DNA from: DATHTS01 sp041940425
GTDB lineage: Bacteria > Acidobacteriota > Blastocatellia > Pyrinomonadales > Pyrinomonadaceae
Length of the DNA: 64,000 nt
Assembly (NCBI GenBank): GCA_041940425.1
Contig: JBGTSF010000005.1
Coordinates: 42,757-106,756, forward strand
Direction: 5' to 3'
Positions 34,058 through 42,313 of the stretch are shown in pieces. Each line of letters opens with the position of its first letter. The stretch's first letter is position 1. A model generated the notes under the pieces. That model saw nothing but the letters and a program-made list of their open reading frames with translations. It did no database searches and was not told where the DNA came from. The translations under genes were made by a program, and so were the position numbers.

Positions 34058-34190
34058 CCGGCGAGAATCGCCGGATGGACGGAAAATCATTCAACCGCTC
34101 GCTGTAGGCGAGCAACATTCAACGCCGTTTTGTTCGACGCTTTCAGCGTCGGAATGTTTATCGAACGGCGTTCCCGGCGATTCTCGCCGG
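34058..34190 (+). ncRNA. Cluster of interlocking hairpins, candidate structured RNA
   Basis: Five pairings lie within 133 nt. Hairpin 34058-34074 (CCGGCGA-GAA-TCGCCGG) and hairpin 34174-34190 (CCGGCGA-TTC-TCGCCGG) are also exact reverse complements of each other. Between them are GCTCGC-TGTAG-GCGAGC (34097-34113) and CGACGCT-TTC-AGCGTCG (34135-34151). AACATTC (34114-34120) pairs with GAATGTT (34152-34158), and AACGCCGTT (34121-34129) with AACGGCGTT (34164-34172); these two pairings cross, so they are alternative or form a pseudoknot. The region is the 3' part of the 33269 transcript. RNA function is inference; the pairings are read directly. Confidence 0.5.
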
Positions 34191-34213
34191 ACTGGAATCT
34201 GACAGTAAACGGA

Positions 34214-34465
34214 CTGGAAAAAATACGGAAAGCCTTCGGCAGTTTGGAAAAAGACGTAAACTTTTCGGAAAATACGTTTGGCAAAATGGAAAAAGCCTTT
34301 GGCGGTTTGGAATATGTCTTTGGCGGTTTGGAATAAGTGCTTGGCGAAGTGGAAAAACCGTTTGGCGGAATGGAATAAGCCGTTGGCGGAACGGAAAAAC
34401 TGTTTGGCGGAGTAGGAAAAGCCTTTGGCTAAACGGAAATAACGTCCGGCGGAGTGGAAAAAGAC
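34214..34465 (+). repeat. 21-bp tandem array (about 12 degenerate units)
   Basis: From 34277 to 34465 nine units keep an exact 21-bp period, consensus TTTGGCGGAATGGAAAAAGCC with changes mainly in the last bases of each half; three more diverged units precede (34214-34276). In one frame the units read F-G-G-[LM]-E-K-A, a heptapeptide, but TAA codons interrupt units 3 and 5, so the whole array is not a continuous gene. It begins right after the hairpin cluster and its last unit forms the left arm of a terminator. Confidence 0.92.
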
Positions 34466-34484
34466 TTCCGCCGGATCGTTTTTT
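34445..34484 (+). terminator. Intrinsic terminator closing the 33269-34484 transcript
   Basis: TCCGGCGGA (34445-34453) pairs with TCCGCCGGA (34467-34475), 13-nt loop, followed by TCGTTTTTT. The left arm is the last unit of the 21-bp array. It ends 6 bp before the convergent DUF885 gene. Confidence 0.8.
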
Positions 34485-34489
34485 AAATT

Positions 34490-36274
34490 TTACTTCGCGT
34501 TTTTCTTCTTTGCGATATATTCATTGACATTTCTTTCCAGAATATCGAGCGGAACCGCGCCTGAAAGAAGGACGACATCGTGAAATTCTTTGATGTCGAA
34601 CTTGTCGCCGAGTTCCGCTTTCGATCTCGCGCGGAGTTCTTTTATTTTCAGTTCGCCGATCTTGTATGCCAGAGCCTGTCCCGCCCAGGAGATGTAGCGG
34701 TCAATTTCGTTGACGACATCCTGATCGGTTTTCGCGGCATTTTCTTTGAAAAAATCAATCGCTTTTTGTCTGTCCCATTTGAAATAATGCATTCCCGTGT
34801 CAACGACCAAACGCACTGCCCGCCACATCTCGTAAGTCAATTGCCCGAATTTGTCATACGGGTCGGTGTAAAGCCCCATTTCTTCGCCCAGAGATTCGCT
34901 GTAGAGTCCCCAGCCTTCGGTAAAAGCGGTGTAGCCGCCGAATTTTCTGAAATTGGGAATCTCGCCGAGTTCCTGCGCGAGCGCGATCTGGAGGTGATGA
35001 CCGGGAACGGCTTCGTGGATCGAGAGAGCCATCATTTCCCATTTCGGGCGCGTTTCGGGTTTGTATAGATTGACGAAATAATAACCGGGACGCGAACCGT
35101 CGGGCGCGGGCGAGTTGTAATAAGCGGTCGTCGTATCGGGCGCGATCTTGTCGGGGATGGGAATCACGCCGTATGGCGCGCGCGGCAGTGTGCGGAAGAC
35201 TTTTGTAACTTCCGGGTCAATGCGTTTCGAGATGGCGCGGTAAGCCGTCAGAAGCTCTTCGGGCGTTTTGTAGAAAAATTTCGGATCGGTTCTTAAGTAA
35301 GTAAAAAATTCCTGCAAAGTTCCCTGAAAACCGACCTGCGTTTTTATCTTTTCCATCTCGGCGCGGATGCGTTTTACTTCCTGTAAGCCTTTTTCGTGAA
35401 TTTCTTTTGGCGTTAGATCGGTCGTCGTAAACGAACGCGCCAGAAATTCGTAAAGTTTATCGCCGTTTTTCTGCTGCCAGATGCCGACGTTTTCATAGCT
35501 TGCCGGAAGATATTCTTTCTCGAAATAATCTTTCAGTTTTTTGTAAGACGGAATAATGTTTTTCGTGATCGCTTCTTTCGCCTGATTTCTTAAACGCGTT
35601 TGTTCGGCTTCGGAAATGTCTGCGGGAAAATTTTTAAAGGGCGCGTAAAACGGATTCGCTTCGGCAGTTGCCGTAATCTGTTTGTCAATCTGCGCCGGAA
35701 CTCTCTGCATAATTATTTTCGGAAACATTATGTTTTCCTTTTTCCCTTCGCGCATAAGTTCCAATGTCTGATCCATCAAAACGGGAAAAGCATTTATTCG
35801 CGCGATCCAGTCTTCGTAATCTTTGACGTTTTGAAATCTGAGAAACTGCGCGAGTTCGTCCTGCGTCTGAATGCCGGACGATTGACTGATCGGCAGAAGA
35901 AACTGTTTATATTGAAAGCGTTCGATGTCCTGCTCCAAATCTTTTTTAAAGAGGTCGTAATTCAATTGGTCGGCGACCGACAACTGCGTGCGGTCAATCG
36001 CTTTCAGTTTTTCGAGCGTTTCTTTTGTGTGATCGTTCCGGCGTTCGATTGCCGCAAGACTCGCGTCGCCCCAGCGGTCGTTATAGCGTTTGTCGCCCAA
36101 ATAAGACGCAAATGTCGGGCTTTCTTTCAGGTTGTATTCCCATTCGGAATCGAACAACGCGTAAAGCTGTCTGGTCGGTTCGTTATTGTTCGATCTCTGG
36201 GCAATAATGATCGAACAAAAAGTTAAGACTAAAACGATTGTAACCAAAATTGATTTCGGACGATTAACTTTCAT
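34490..36274 (-). CDS. DUF885 family secreted metal-dependent hydrolase
   Basis: 594 residues. A signal peptide (SILVTIVLVLTFCSIIIAQ) is followed by the DUF885 fold. The metallopeptidase-like motif HEAVPGHHLQ (His-Glu...His-His) lies at about residues 428-437, and EGWGLYSESLGEEMG follows with the third ligand Glu; PGYYFVNLYKPETRPKWEMM precedes it. DUF885 proteins are gluzincin-like; some are thought to be carboxypeptidases acting in the periplasm. The end of the protein has the family's YISWAGQALAYKIGELKI and LSGAVPLDILERNV. Length is normal. The gene is convergent with the repeat locus. The ribosome site is weak. Confidence 0.9.
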   Translation of the reverse strand: MKVNRPKSILVTIVLVLTFCSIIIAQRSNNNEPTRQLYALFDSEWEYNLKESPTFASYLGDKRYNDRWGDASLAAIERRNDHTKETLEKLKAIDRTQLSVADQLNYDLFKKDLEQDIERFQYKQFLLPISQSSGIQTQDELAQFLRFQNVKDYEDWIARINAFPVLMDQTLELMREGKKENIMFPKIIMQRVPAQIDKQITATAEANPFYAPFKNFPADISEAEQTRLRNQAKEAITKNIIPSYKKLKDYFEKEYLPASYENVGIWQQKNGDKLYEFLARSFTTTDLTPKEIHEKGLQEVKRIRAEMEKIKTQVGFQGTLQEFFTYLRTDPKFFYKTPEELLTAYRAISKRIDPEVTKVFRTLPRAPYGVIPIPDKIAPDTTTAYYNSPAPDGSRPGYYFVNLYKPETRPKWEMMALSIHEAVPGHHLQIALAQELGEIPNFRKFGGYTAFTEGWGLYSESLGEEMGLYTDPYDKFGQLTYEMWRAVRLVVDTGMHYFKWDRQKAIDFFKENAAKTDQDVVNEIDRYISWAGQALAYKIGELKIKELRARSKAELGDKFDIKEFHDVVLLSGAVPLDILERNVNEYIAKKKNAK

Positions 36275-36333
36275 AGTTTTAAATTTGTATTGACGAATTT
36301 TTAATTTTACACAAGAATACTACAAATAAACCT

Positions 36334-36840
36334 ATGAAAGTAAAGTTTAAATATACCGTTGACGATTTTATTGATTCGGGAAGAAAACTTAAGCAATATT
36401 CAAATTACAATATAAAAGTTTTGATTACTAGTATAACTTTAACCGCACTCGGAACCGGAATTTTAGTTTATTTTACTACTTCGAATTGGGTTGGAAGCGC
36501 AATTGGTATGGTCGTTGCTATTGGCGTGGTTTTTCTGATCAATCCCGATCCTCTTGCCCACACTCTTAGAAAATTTTACGAAAATACTTATAAAACGAAT
36601 GAGCCGATTGACACGGAAATAGAAATTTTGAGGGAAGGATTAGTATATATACAGCTCGACATAAAAACGATTTTCGATTGGAAGACGATAAAAAAAATCG
36701 AAGTTGATGAAAAAGCGATTTACTTTTATCTTGTTCCAGAATGCGTTCTTTCAGTTTCAACAAGCGCGTTTGAATCGCACGAGGAAAAAAAGAGTTTTAT
36801 TAAGACGGTAAACGATTATAGGGAAAAAGCCGGCGAATAA
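36334..36840 (+). CDS. YcxB-like membrane protein
   Basis: 168 residues. Two adjacent hydrophobic helices at about 29-70 (ITSITLTALGTGILVYF; SAIGMVVAIGVVFLI) are followed by a soluble C-terminal part with EILREGLVYIQLDIKTIFDW and KIEVDEKAIYFYLVPECVLSV. This layout is that of the YcxB-like family (PH-like C-terminal domain after two helices). Function unknown. Codon use is AT-rich. The gene is convergent with the SNase-like gene and shares a strong terminator with it. Confidence 0.7.
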   Translation: MKVKFKYTVDDFIDSGRKLKQYSNYNIKVLITSITLTALGTGILVYFTTSNWVGSAIGMVVAIGVVFLINPDPLAHTLRKFYENTYKTNEPIDTEIEILREGLVYIQLDIKTIFDWKTIKKIEVDEKAIYFYLVPECVLSVSTSAFESHEEKKSFIKTVNDYREKAGE

Positions 36841-36867
36841 AAAAACGACGGTCAAACGACCGCCGTT
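36839..36867. terminator. Bidirectional terminator between convergent genes
   Basis: AACGACGGTC (36844-36853) and GACCGCCGTT (36858-36867) form a 10-bp stem with one G-U type mismatch and an AAAC loop. On the - strand it is followed by seven T (complement of 36839-36845); on the + strand TTTTTT follows at 36877-36882. Confidence 0.9.
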
Positions 36868-36891
36868 TGATCGAACTTTTTTAGCAAAAAC

Positions 36892-38049
36892 TTATTGCTC
36901 TTTCTTTTCGTTCATCTTGTTCACTTCGACAACCAGATTTTTTATCATCGAATGAAAATTCGACGGCATCGCGCCGGAAAAATCGCCGATCTTCATCTGC
37001 GCGTTATTCGCCGAAGCGATTTTGACAAACGCTTCGCGGTCGAGAACATAGACGAGCAGTTCGTCGAATCGTTCATACGATTGTCTGCCCAAACGGATGG
37101 CTTTGCCGCCGTTTTTGGCTTTGCCGTCGAGCGTAAATTTCAGCTCGTTCGAGTTCTTAAAACTTTCTTTTGCGGCTTCGGATTTACAGCCCAATCCGAA
37201 AAATTCCTTGTCGCCGTCTTTTCCCATTTTTCTTTTGATATACGCCGCGCCGCAGATGACTTTCGGAGTTGATTTTTCCCCCGATAAGTTCAGCACGACA
37301 TCCTTTGTCAAAATAAACGACAAACCGTATTGCGAAATATGGCTGACGACCAGCCCGCTTTCGTCATAAACGCGCTCCTGCATATAAAACTGCAAATCGT
37401 CCCACATCGTCGCCGTTCTGCCCGAGTTCCACATTTCGAAATTTGAAAAAACGGCGGCGGGCGGCGGCGGTTTTTCTTTTGAAGTTTCCTGATATTTTTC
37501 CTGATTTTGTTTTTTGATTTCTTCGAGCCGGGCAAGTTCTTCGGCGCGTTCGCGCTCTCGCTTGGCGGCGCGAAATTCCCACGCCGGCTTTAATCCCGCA
37601 ATGCCCCACACGCCGCGTTTTTCCGCCCGCGCCTGCGCTTCGTTGGATAAATAAACTTCGGTTATCGCGCCGCTTTTTTCCGTTTTTTCGGGCAAGGCGA
37701 ACCACGCCGCGCCGTCGCGGATCATCTGCTGGCTGACATCCGTGCCGTCCACAAAAACCTGCGCGATGGTCGAAGAATTGACGATGCCGCGCGGAATAAC
37801 GAGCGCGTTTTTCCCGGCGATGAGCTTTTCGAGATGATCTTTGACCACGCTGTAAAGCGGCTGTTCAGGTTCGGGAATTTCGACGTATTGCAGAATCACA
37901 GTCAGTTTCCCGCCCGGTCCGACTTCGACCACCGCCGTCTTTCCGTCAATAATCCCGACTACTTTCCCGGTGAGTTTTCGTTGGGAAAACGCGGTCAGTG
38001 AAAATAATAAAATCAGGAGTAAAATTGAAATTGTTTTGATGCTTTTCAT
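36892..38049 (-). CDS. Secreted protein with degenerate SNase-like domain
   Basis: 385 residues. After a signal peptide (TISILLLILLFSLTAFSQ) an OB-fold staphylococcal-nuclease-like (thermonuclease) domain covers about residues 22-150: LTGKVVGIIDGKTAVVEV, YVEIPEPEQPLYSVVKDHLE, VFVDGTDVSQQMIRDGAAWF and YLSNEAQARAEKRGVWG. The catalytic Arg-Glu-Arg set of nucleases is not clearly kept (RLxGIDxPE is VEIPEPEQ here), so activity is doubtful. A Lys/Glu/Arg-rich coiled coil (about 150-190) links to an unknown C-terminal domain. It is probably periplasmic or extracellular. Confidence 0.75.
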   Translation of the reverse strand: MKSIKTISILLLILLFSLTAFSQRKLTGKVVGIIDGKTAVVEVGPGGKLTVILQYVEIPEPEQPLYSVVKDHLEKLIAGKNALVIPRGIVNSSTIAQVFVDGTDVSQQMIRDGAAWFALPEKTEKSGAITEVYLSNEAQARAEKRGVWGIAGLKPAWEFRAAKRERERAEELARLEEIKKQNQEKYQETSKEKPPPPAAVFSNFEMWNSGRTATMWDDLQFYMQERVYDESGLVVSHISQYGLSFILTKDVVLNLSGEKSTPKVICGAAYIKRKMGKDGDKEFFGLGCKSEAAKESFKNSNELKFTLDGKAKNGGKAIRLGRQSYERFDELLVYVLDREAFVKIASANNAQMKIGDFSGAMPSNFHSMIKNLVVEVNKMNEKKEQ

Positions 38050-38079
38050 AATCTTGAAATTTATAAAGAATGATGAAAA

Positions 38080-38164
38080 CTTCGGAATAGATTATAGATT
38101 CGAGATCATAGATGAAAGATAAAATCTATCAGTTATCATCTTTCATCTCGAATCTATTCCGAAG
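38080..38164. repeat. Inverted repeat starting CTTCGGAATAG
   Basis: CTTCGGAATAGATT (38080-38093) pairs with AATCTATTCCGAAG (38151-38164). Inside, AGATTCGAGATCATAGATGAAAGAT is broadly complementary to ATCTTTCATCTCGAATCT (partly displaced). The outer word TTCGGAATAG is the same as the inner hairpin end of the MITE-like element at 24291-24300. Confidence 0.85.
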
Positions 38165-38238
38165 CGTATTCTTTCATCATAAAATCTAAATGCCGCCCTC
38201 GAAAAAAACAGGTCGCTACCGCTTCCCGTTCCGACAAA

Positions 38239-39630
38239 CTATCTGACATCCAGTTCGTATTCGCGCAACCGCCGGTAGAGCGTCGAGGGCGAGATTCCGA
38301 GAAGTTCGGCGGTTTTTCCGCGATGCCAGCCCGTCTGTTCGAGCGCGGTGATGATCTGCTGGCGTTCGACATCTTTTAAATTCGACGGCGCGGAATTTTG
38401 AAATGAAGTCGAACCGTTTTGCTGAGGCGTGTTGTAGCTGACCGAAACGCTCGAATCGCTGATGCGGTGAATGACTTCGGGCGGCAAATCTTTCGTTTTG
38501 ATCTCGCCGCCGTCGCACAGCAGAACGGCGCGTTCGAGACAGTTTCTGAGCTGGCGGACGTTTCCCATCCAGCTGTATGAAGAAAGCGCGTCAATCACCG
38601 AAGGCGTAAGTTCGGGCGGATTCGCCCCGCCGATCTTTTGCAGAATATGGCGGGCGAGCGGCTCGATGTCCTCGCGGCGTTGGCGAAGCGGCGGCAGATG
38701 AATCTCGAAACTGTTGATGCGATACAGAAGATCGGCGCGAAACGCGCCTTCGGCGACCGCCTGATTTTTGTCGCGGTTGGTCGCCGCGACGAGCCGCGCG
38801 TCAACTTCTATCTTTTTCACGCCGCCGACGCGGAAAAACGAACGGGTTTCGAGCGCGCGCAAGAGTTTGGATTGAAGCGCGGACGGCATCTCCATAATCT
38901 CGTCGAGAAACAGCGTGCCGCCGTCGGCAATTTCGAAAAGACCGAGTTTGCGGTTGCGCGCGCCGGAAAACGCTCCCGCTTCGTGTCCGAAAATTTCCGA
39001 CTCCAAAAGCGTATCCTGAAGCGCGGCGCAGTTCAGATCAATGAACGAACGTTGATTTCTACGGCTCAAACGATGAATCGCCTGCGCGACAAGCTCTTTT
39101 CCCGTGCCGGATTCGCCCGTGATCAAAACCGACGTATCGGACGGCGCGACGCGCTGAACGAGCCGCAAAACTTCTTTCATCTGCGGCGATTCGGCGACGA
39201 TTTCCGGCATCTTCTGATTCGACCGCTGAATCTGCGCGCGCAGACGCTGGTTGTCAATTTTGAGTTGCTGTTTTTCGGCGGCTTGCGTTACGAGCGCGGC
39301 GAGTTCGGTCATGCGGTAGGGCTTTGTCAGGTAATCATACGCGCCGAGTTTCATCGCTTCGATGGCGGTTTCGACCGTCGCGTGTCCGGTCAGCATTATC
39401 ACTTCCGGCGGGTTCGGCGATTTCTCGTTCAGACGGCGCAGAAGTCCCATTCCGTCGAGCCGCGGCATATTTATATCGCACAGCAGAACATCGAAATCTT
39501 CGTGTTCCAGCATTTCCCAAGCCGCTTCCCCGTCCGGCGCGGTTTCAACCTCGTGTCCCTGACGGCTCATTTCCTTCTGCACGACTAGGCGCAGATTGCT
39601 TTCATCATCTACTACTAATAGTTTTGCCAT
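38239..39630 (-). CDS. NtrC-family sigma-54-dependent response regulator
   Basis: 463 residues, three domains. Receiver domain (1-120): LLVVDDESNLR with the acidic pair, phosphoacceptor in DVLLCDINMPR (about D54), LTGHA and a conserved Lys in YDYLTKPY. AAA+ domain (about 145-375): Walker A GESGTGKE, the sigma-54 contact loop EIFGHEAGAFSGA (GAFTGA type, with S for T), and the Walker B TLFLDEI. C-terminal Fis-type helix-turn-helix with HRGKTAELLGISPSTLYRRL. It activates sigma-54 promoters after phosphorylation by a kinase, very likely the adjacent one at 39727-41352. Confidence 0.95.
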   Translation of the reverse strand: MAKLLVVDDESNLRLVVQKEMSRQGHEVETAPDGEAAWEMLEHEDFDVLLCDINMPRLDGMGLLRRLNEKSPNPPEVIMLTGHATVETAIEAMKLGAYDYLTKPYRMTELAALVTQAAEKQQLKIDNQRLRAQIQRSNQKMPEIVAESPQMKEVLRLVQRVAPSDTSVLITGESGTGKELVAQAIHRLSRRNQRSFIDLNCAALQDTLLESEIFGHEAGAFSGARNRKLGLFEIADGGTLFLDEIMEMPSALQSKLLRALETRSFFRVGGVKKIEVDARLVAATNRDKNQAVAEGAFRADLLYRINSFEIHLPPLRQRREDIEPLARHILQKIGGANPPELTPSVIDALSSYSWMGNVRQLRNCLERAVLLCDGGEIKTKDLPPEVIHRISDSSVSVSYNTPQQNGSTSFQNSAPSNLKDVERQQIITALEQTGWHRGKTAELLGISPSTLYRRLREYELDVR

Positions 39631-39637
39631 AATTTTT

Positions 39638-39728
39638 TAGAGTTGGAGAGTTCTTAGAGTTCTTAGAATTCTTAGAGTTCTTAGAGTTTCGCTTTTCGCT
39701 CTCCAAACTCTCCAAACTCTATAAACTC
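39638..39728. repeat. 9-bp word array between response regulator and kinase
   Basis: TTAGAGTTC-type 9-bp words repeat about five times on the left (39638-39688), and CTCCAAACT/CTATAAACT words repeat on the right (39699-39728). The two sides are only partly complementary (AGAGTT with AACTCT). It fills the space between the two-component genes. Confidence 0.8.
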
Positions 39729-41352
39729 ATAACTTAATTGGGAGAAAAATCGAAAAGGTCGTTCCCTTTCCGAGATTGGAACGAACGCTGAGCCGACCGT
39801 TGTGTTCGGTTACGATGCCGTAGCAGACTGCGAGACCGAGTCCCGTTCCCTTGCCGACTTCTTTGGTCGTAAAAAACGGCTCGAAAATTTTTGATAAATC
39901 TTCGGGCGAGATACCGATGCCGTTATCTTCGATCTCGATAACAACGCGGTTGTGCTGTTCGAAAGCGCGGAAGGTGAGCGTTCCGCCTTTCGGCATTGCG
40001 TCAATCGCGTTGGTCGCCAGCGCGATGATCGCCTGCTGGATCTGTCCTTCGTTCGCGTTGACCATCGGCAGAGTGTCGGAAAGTTCGAGTTTGATCTCGA
40101 TATTTTCGCCGCGTTTTTGATGGGCAAGCAGGTGCGCGGAAGATTTTATGCTTTCGCTCAGATCAACTTCCATTCTTTCCGTCGAACGGATGCGGCTGAA
40201 ATCCAGAAGACTCATCGTGATTGATTTACAGCGAAAAGCTTCCGAATGGATCAAACCGAGGTAATCTTTCAAATCTTGAGCGTCTTCCCCGTCGCCGAAT
40301 TCGCCTTCTTCGACGCGCGTCTTTAATGATTCGGCGCAGGCGGAAATCGTCGCCAGCGGGTTGTTTATCTCGTGAACGACACCGGCGGCGAGCCGACCGA
40401 CCGCCGCGAGTTTTTCGGCGCGTCCGACGGCGTGAATCGCTTCGACGCGCGTCGTTACGTCCTCGCCGACGGTGATGACGTGCGTTATTTCGCCCGTCAA
40501 TTCGTCGCGCATCGGGATTTTGCTGACCATCCAGTGTTTCGTCCCGCCCTTATCGTCGGTCGTCCGCTGTTCGATGCGCTCGATCTGTCCCGTCCGAAAG
40601 GCGCGTTCAAATTCTTTGCTGAGTTTGCTGTGCGGATATTTCGCCAAAACTTCAAAAATGTTGCGCCCGATTACCGCGTCGCGCGGCAAGCCCTGCATCC
40701 CGATCTCGCGGTGACGATTCCACATCGCCACGCGGTAATCGCGGTCAATGACATAGATCGAAACCGGGAGCGAGTCGAGAACCGCTTCGGTAAATTTGCG
40801 GTGTTCTTCGCGCGCCTGATTGATCGAAGAATTGATCGTCGCCTCGTAATGCGATGACAAATTCAGACTCATCGCCGTAACTTGCGCCGCCGCGTCAATC
40901 AGCCTTTTTCGCGGTTCGGTGCAGTCTTCCGCATTTTCAAATCCGGCGATGATCGCGCCTTTGACCTCGCCGTCAATGTGCAGAGGCGAAATATATTCGA
41001 CTGAGATTTTCGCGGAATTTAATAAAAACTCCTCGCTGTTTTTCTGAAGGTATGAAACCTGCGAAGGCAGAATCCGCCTCCTTTGCTCGAAATTTTGACG
41101 ATTTAAAAAATCTTCGATCTGCTCGTTCGCGTTGTCAAAAGCCGCGCTTGTCAGACCGATGTGTTCGAGTTCGGCGACTACGGCGCAAACGTCCGCGCCG
41201 GTTTCCAAACGCAGATTTTCCGCGACGCGAAGCGCGACTCTCTTCGGGTGAACCGTGCCGAGCAAACTCCGACCGAGATCGGTTATAAACTTTAATTCTC
41301 GCAGAGATTCATCCGAATTTATATGATTTTTGACTGTCCTAGGAGCTAACAT
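39727..41352 (-). CDS. Cytoplasmic GAF-PAS sensor histidine kinase
   Basis: 541 residues with no membrane segment. A GAF-like domain (about 20-165) is followed by PAS (about 180-300, with VLDSLPVSIYVIDRDYRVAM and a PAC end GEITHVITVGEDVTTR), HisKA (phospho-His in AAGVVHEINNPLATISA, about residue 344) and HATPase (N box NEGQIQQAIIALATNAIDAM, G1 EDNGIGI, G2 GKGTGLGLAV). It is related to NtrB-type kinases and pairs with the NtrC-type regulator immediately downstream (96-bp gap, same strand). The stimulus is unknown: cytoplasmic GAF and PAS domains suggest a ligand or redox signal. Confidence 0.95.
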   Translation of the reverse strand: MLAPRTVKNHINSDESLRELKFITDLGRSLLGTVHPKRVALRVAENLRLETGADVCAVVAELEHIGLTSAAFDNANEQIEDFLNRQNFEQRRRILPSQVSYLQKNSEEFLLNSAKISVEYISPLHIDGEVKGAIIAGFENAEDCTEPRKRLIDAAAQVTAMSLNLSSHYEATINSSINQAREEHRKFTEAVLDSLPVSIYVIDRDYRVAMWNRHREIGMQGLPRDAVIGRNIFEVLAKYPHSKLSKEFERAFRTGQIERIEQRTTDDKGGTKHWMVSKIPMRDELTGEITHVITVGEDVTTRVEAIHAVGRAEKLAAVGRLAAGVVHEINNPLATISACAESLKTRVEEGEFGDGEDAQDLKDYLGLIHSEAFRCKSITMSLLDFSRIRSTERMEVDLSESIKSSAHLLAHQKRGENIEIKLELSDTLPMVNANEGQIQQAIIALATNAIDAMPKGGTLTFRAFEQHNRVVIEIEDNGIGISPEDLSKIFEPFFTTKEVGKGTGLGLAVCYGIVTEHNGRLSVRSNLGKGTTFSIFLPIKL

Positions 41353-41575
41353 TTTTTGCTTTTTCAGGGAATGCCAAATTTTCCCGAACTTTCGGCATCA
41401 GAGGGAAGGGTTTTAGAATGAGACGGAAGTGTAAAAACTTCCACATCAATTAAAAAGGATTTTTAACATTTTGTCAATGATTTTAATCTGTATTTATGAC
41501 AATGATTTGACAGATATTTTGTTTCGTTTAAAAATTCAGATAAGTAATTTTCAGACAAGGACAAGCGGTTATCGT

Positions 41576-42256
41576 ATGAAACGGTTTTTTATCCTCAGTT
41601 TTTTCATTCCGGCGTTGCTTTTTTTCGCGGCACAAATTCGGGCTCAGACAGTCGTTGTTGATAAAACGGTCGCCACCGTCGGCGACGGCGTCGGCGTGCC
41701 GGAACTCATCACCTATTCCGACCTGCTGTGGCAGCTCGCGCTCCAGCCGAACGCGCCGCTTACGCCGCCCGTTTCCGAAGACCTCAACCGCGCGCTTCAA
41801 ATTCTGATCAACCAGCGCCTTTTTGCGCTCGAAGCAAGACGTTTGCCGCGCGAGGAAATAAGCGAAGAGGAAATCGAAAAGGAGATACGCGAATTGCTGG
41901 CATTTTTCCCTTCGACTGCCGAATTTGAAAGACGGCTTCGGCTAGTCGGTTTCGATTCGGTCAGGGACGAAAATTTTCTCGACATCATCCGCCAGCGCGT
42001 AGCGATTGCTAAATATCTGGAATTTCGTTTCCGTTCGTTCATCGTCATCACGCAGGAAGACGAATCGCGCTATTACCGCGAAGTTTTCACGCCCGATTTC
42101 CGCCGCCGCAATCCCGGACTTCTTCTTCCGCCGTTTGACGAAGTTCGCGCACGGATCAATCAACAATTGACGGAAGAAAGAGTCGCCCAAGAAATCGAAA
42201 GTTTTCTCGACGAAGCAAAAAGACGGGCGGAAATTGTCATTTTGAGCGAAGTTTAA
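41576..42256 (+). CDS. Secreted SurA N-terminal-like chaperone domain protein
   Basis: About 226 residues from the ATG at 41576, which begins a signal peptide (MKRFFILSFFIPALLFFA, then QIRAQ). An earlier start at 41471 is not supported. The mature part opens with VVVDKTVATVGDG, then the SurA-type helices: INQRLFALEARRLPREEISE (about 80-99), EIEKEIRELLAFF and IIRQRVAIAKYLEFRF. SurA-like proteins assist folding of outer-membrane proteins. The parvulin PPIase domain is absent, so this is a chaperone-only version. Two domains' worth of the typical family length is missing, yet the protein ends properly. Confidence 0.75.
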   Translation: MKRFFILSFFIPALLFFAAQIRAQTVVVDKTVATVGDGVGVPELITYSDLLWQLALQPNAPLTPPVSEDLNRALQILINQRLFALEARRLPREEISEEEIEKEIRELLAFFPSTAEFERRLRLVGFDSVRDENFLDIIRQRVAIAKYLEFRFRSFIVITQEDESRYYREVFTPDFRRRNPGLLLPPFDEVRARINQQLTEERVAQEIESFLDEAKRRAEIVILSEV

Positions 42257-42313
42257 ACTTAAAAATCTTCCGGCTTTGACAACTATTGCAAAATCCCGCT
42301 CATCTCTAAAATT

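Noticed and set aside
34130..34336. A 68-codon frame reading into the 21-bp array
   Set aside because: Start is TTG in a hairpin without ribosome site; the frame ends inside the array. Kept only as a note on the heptapeptide pattern.
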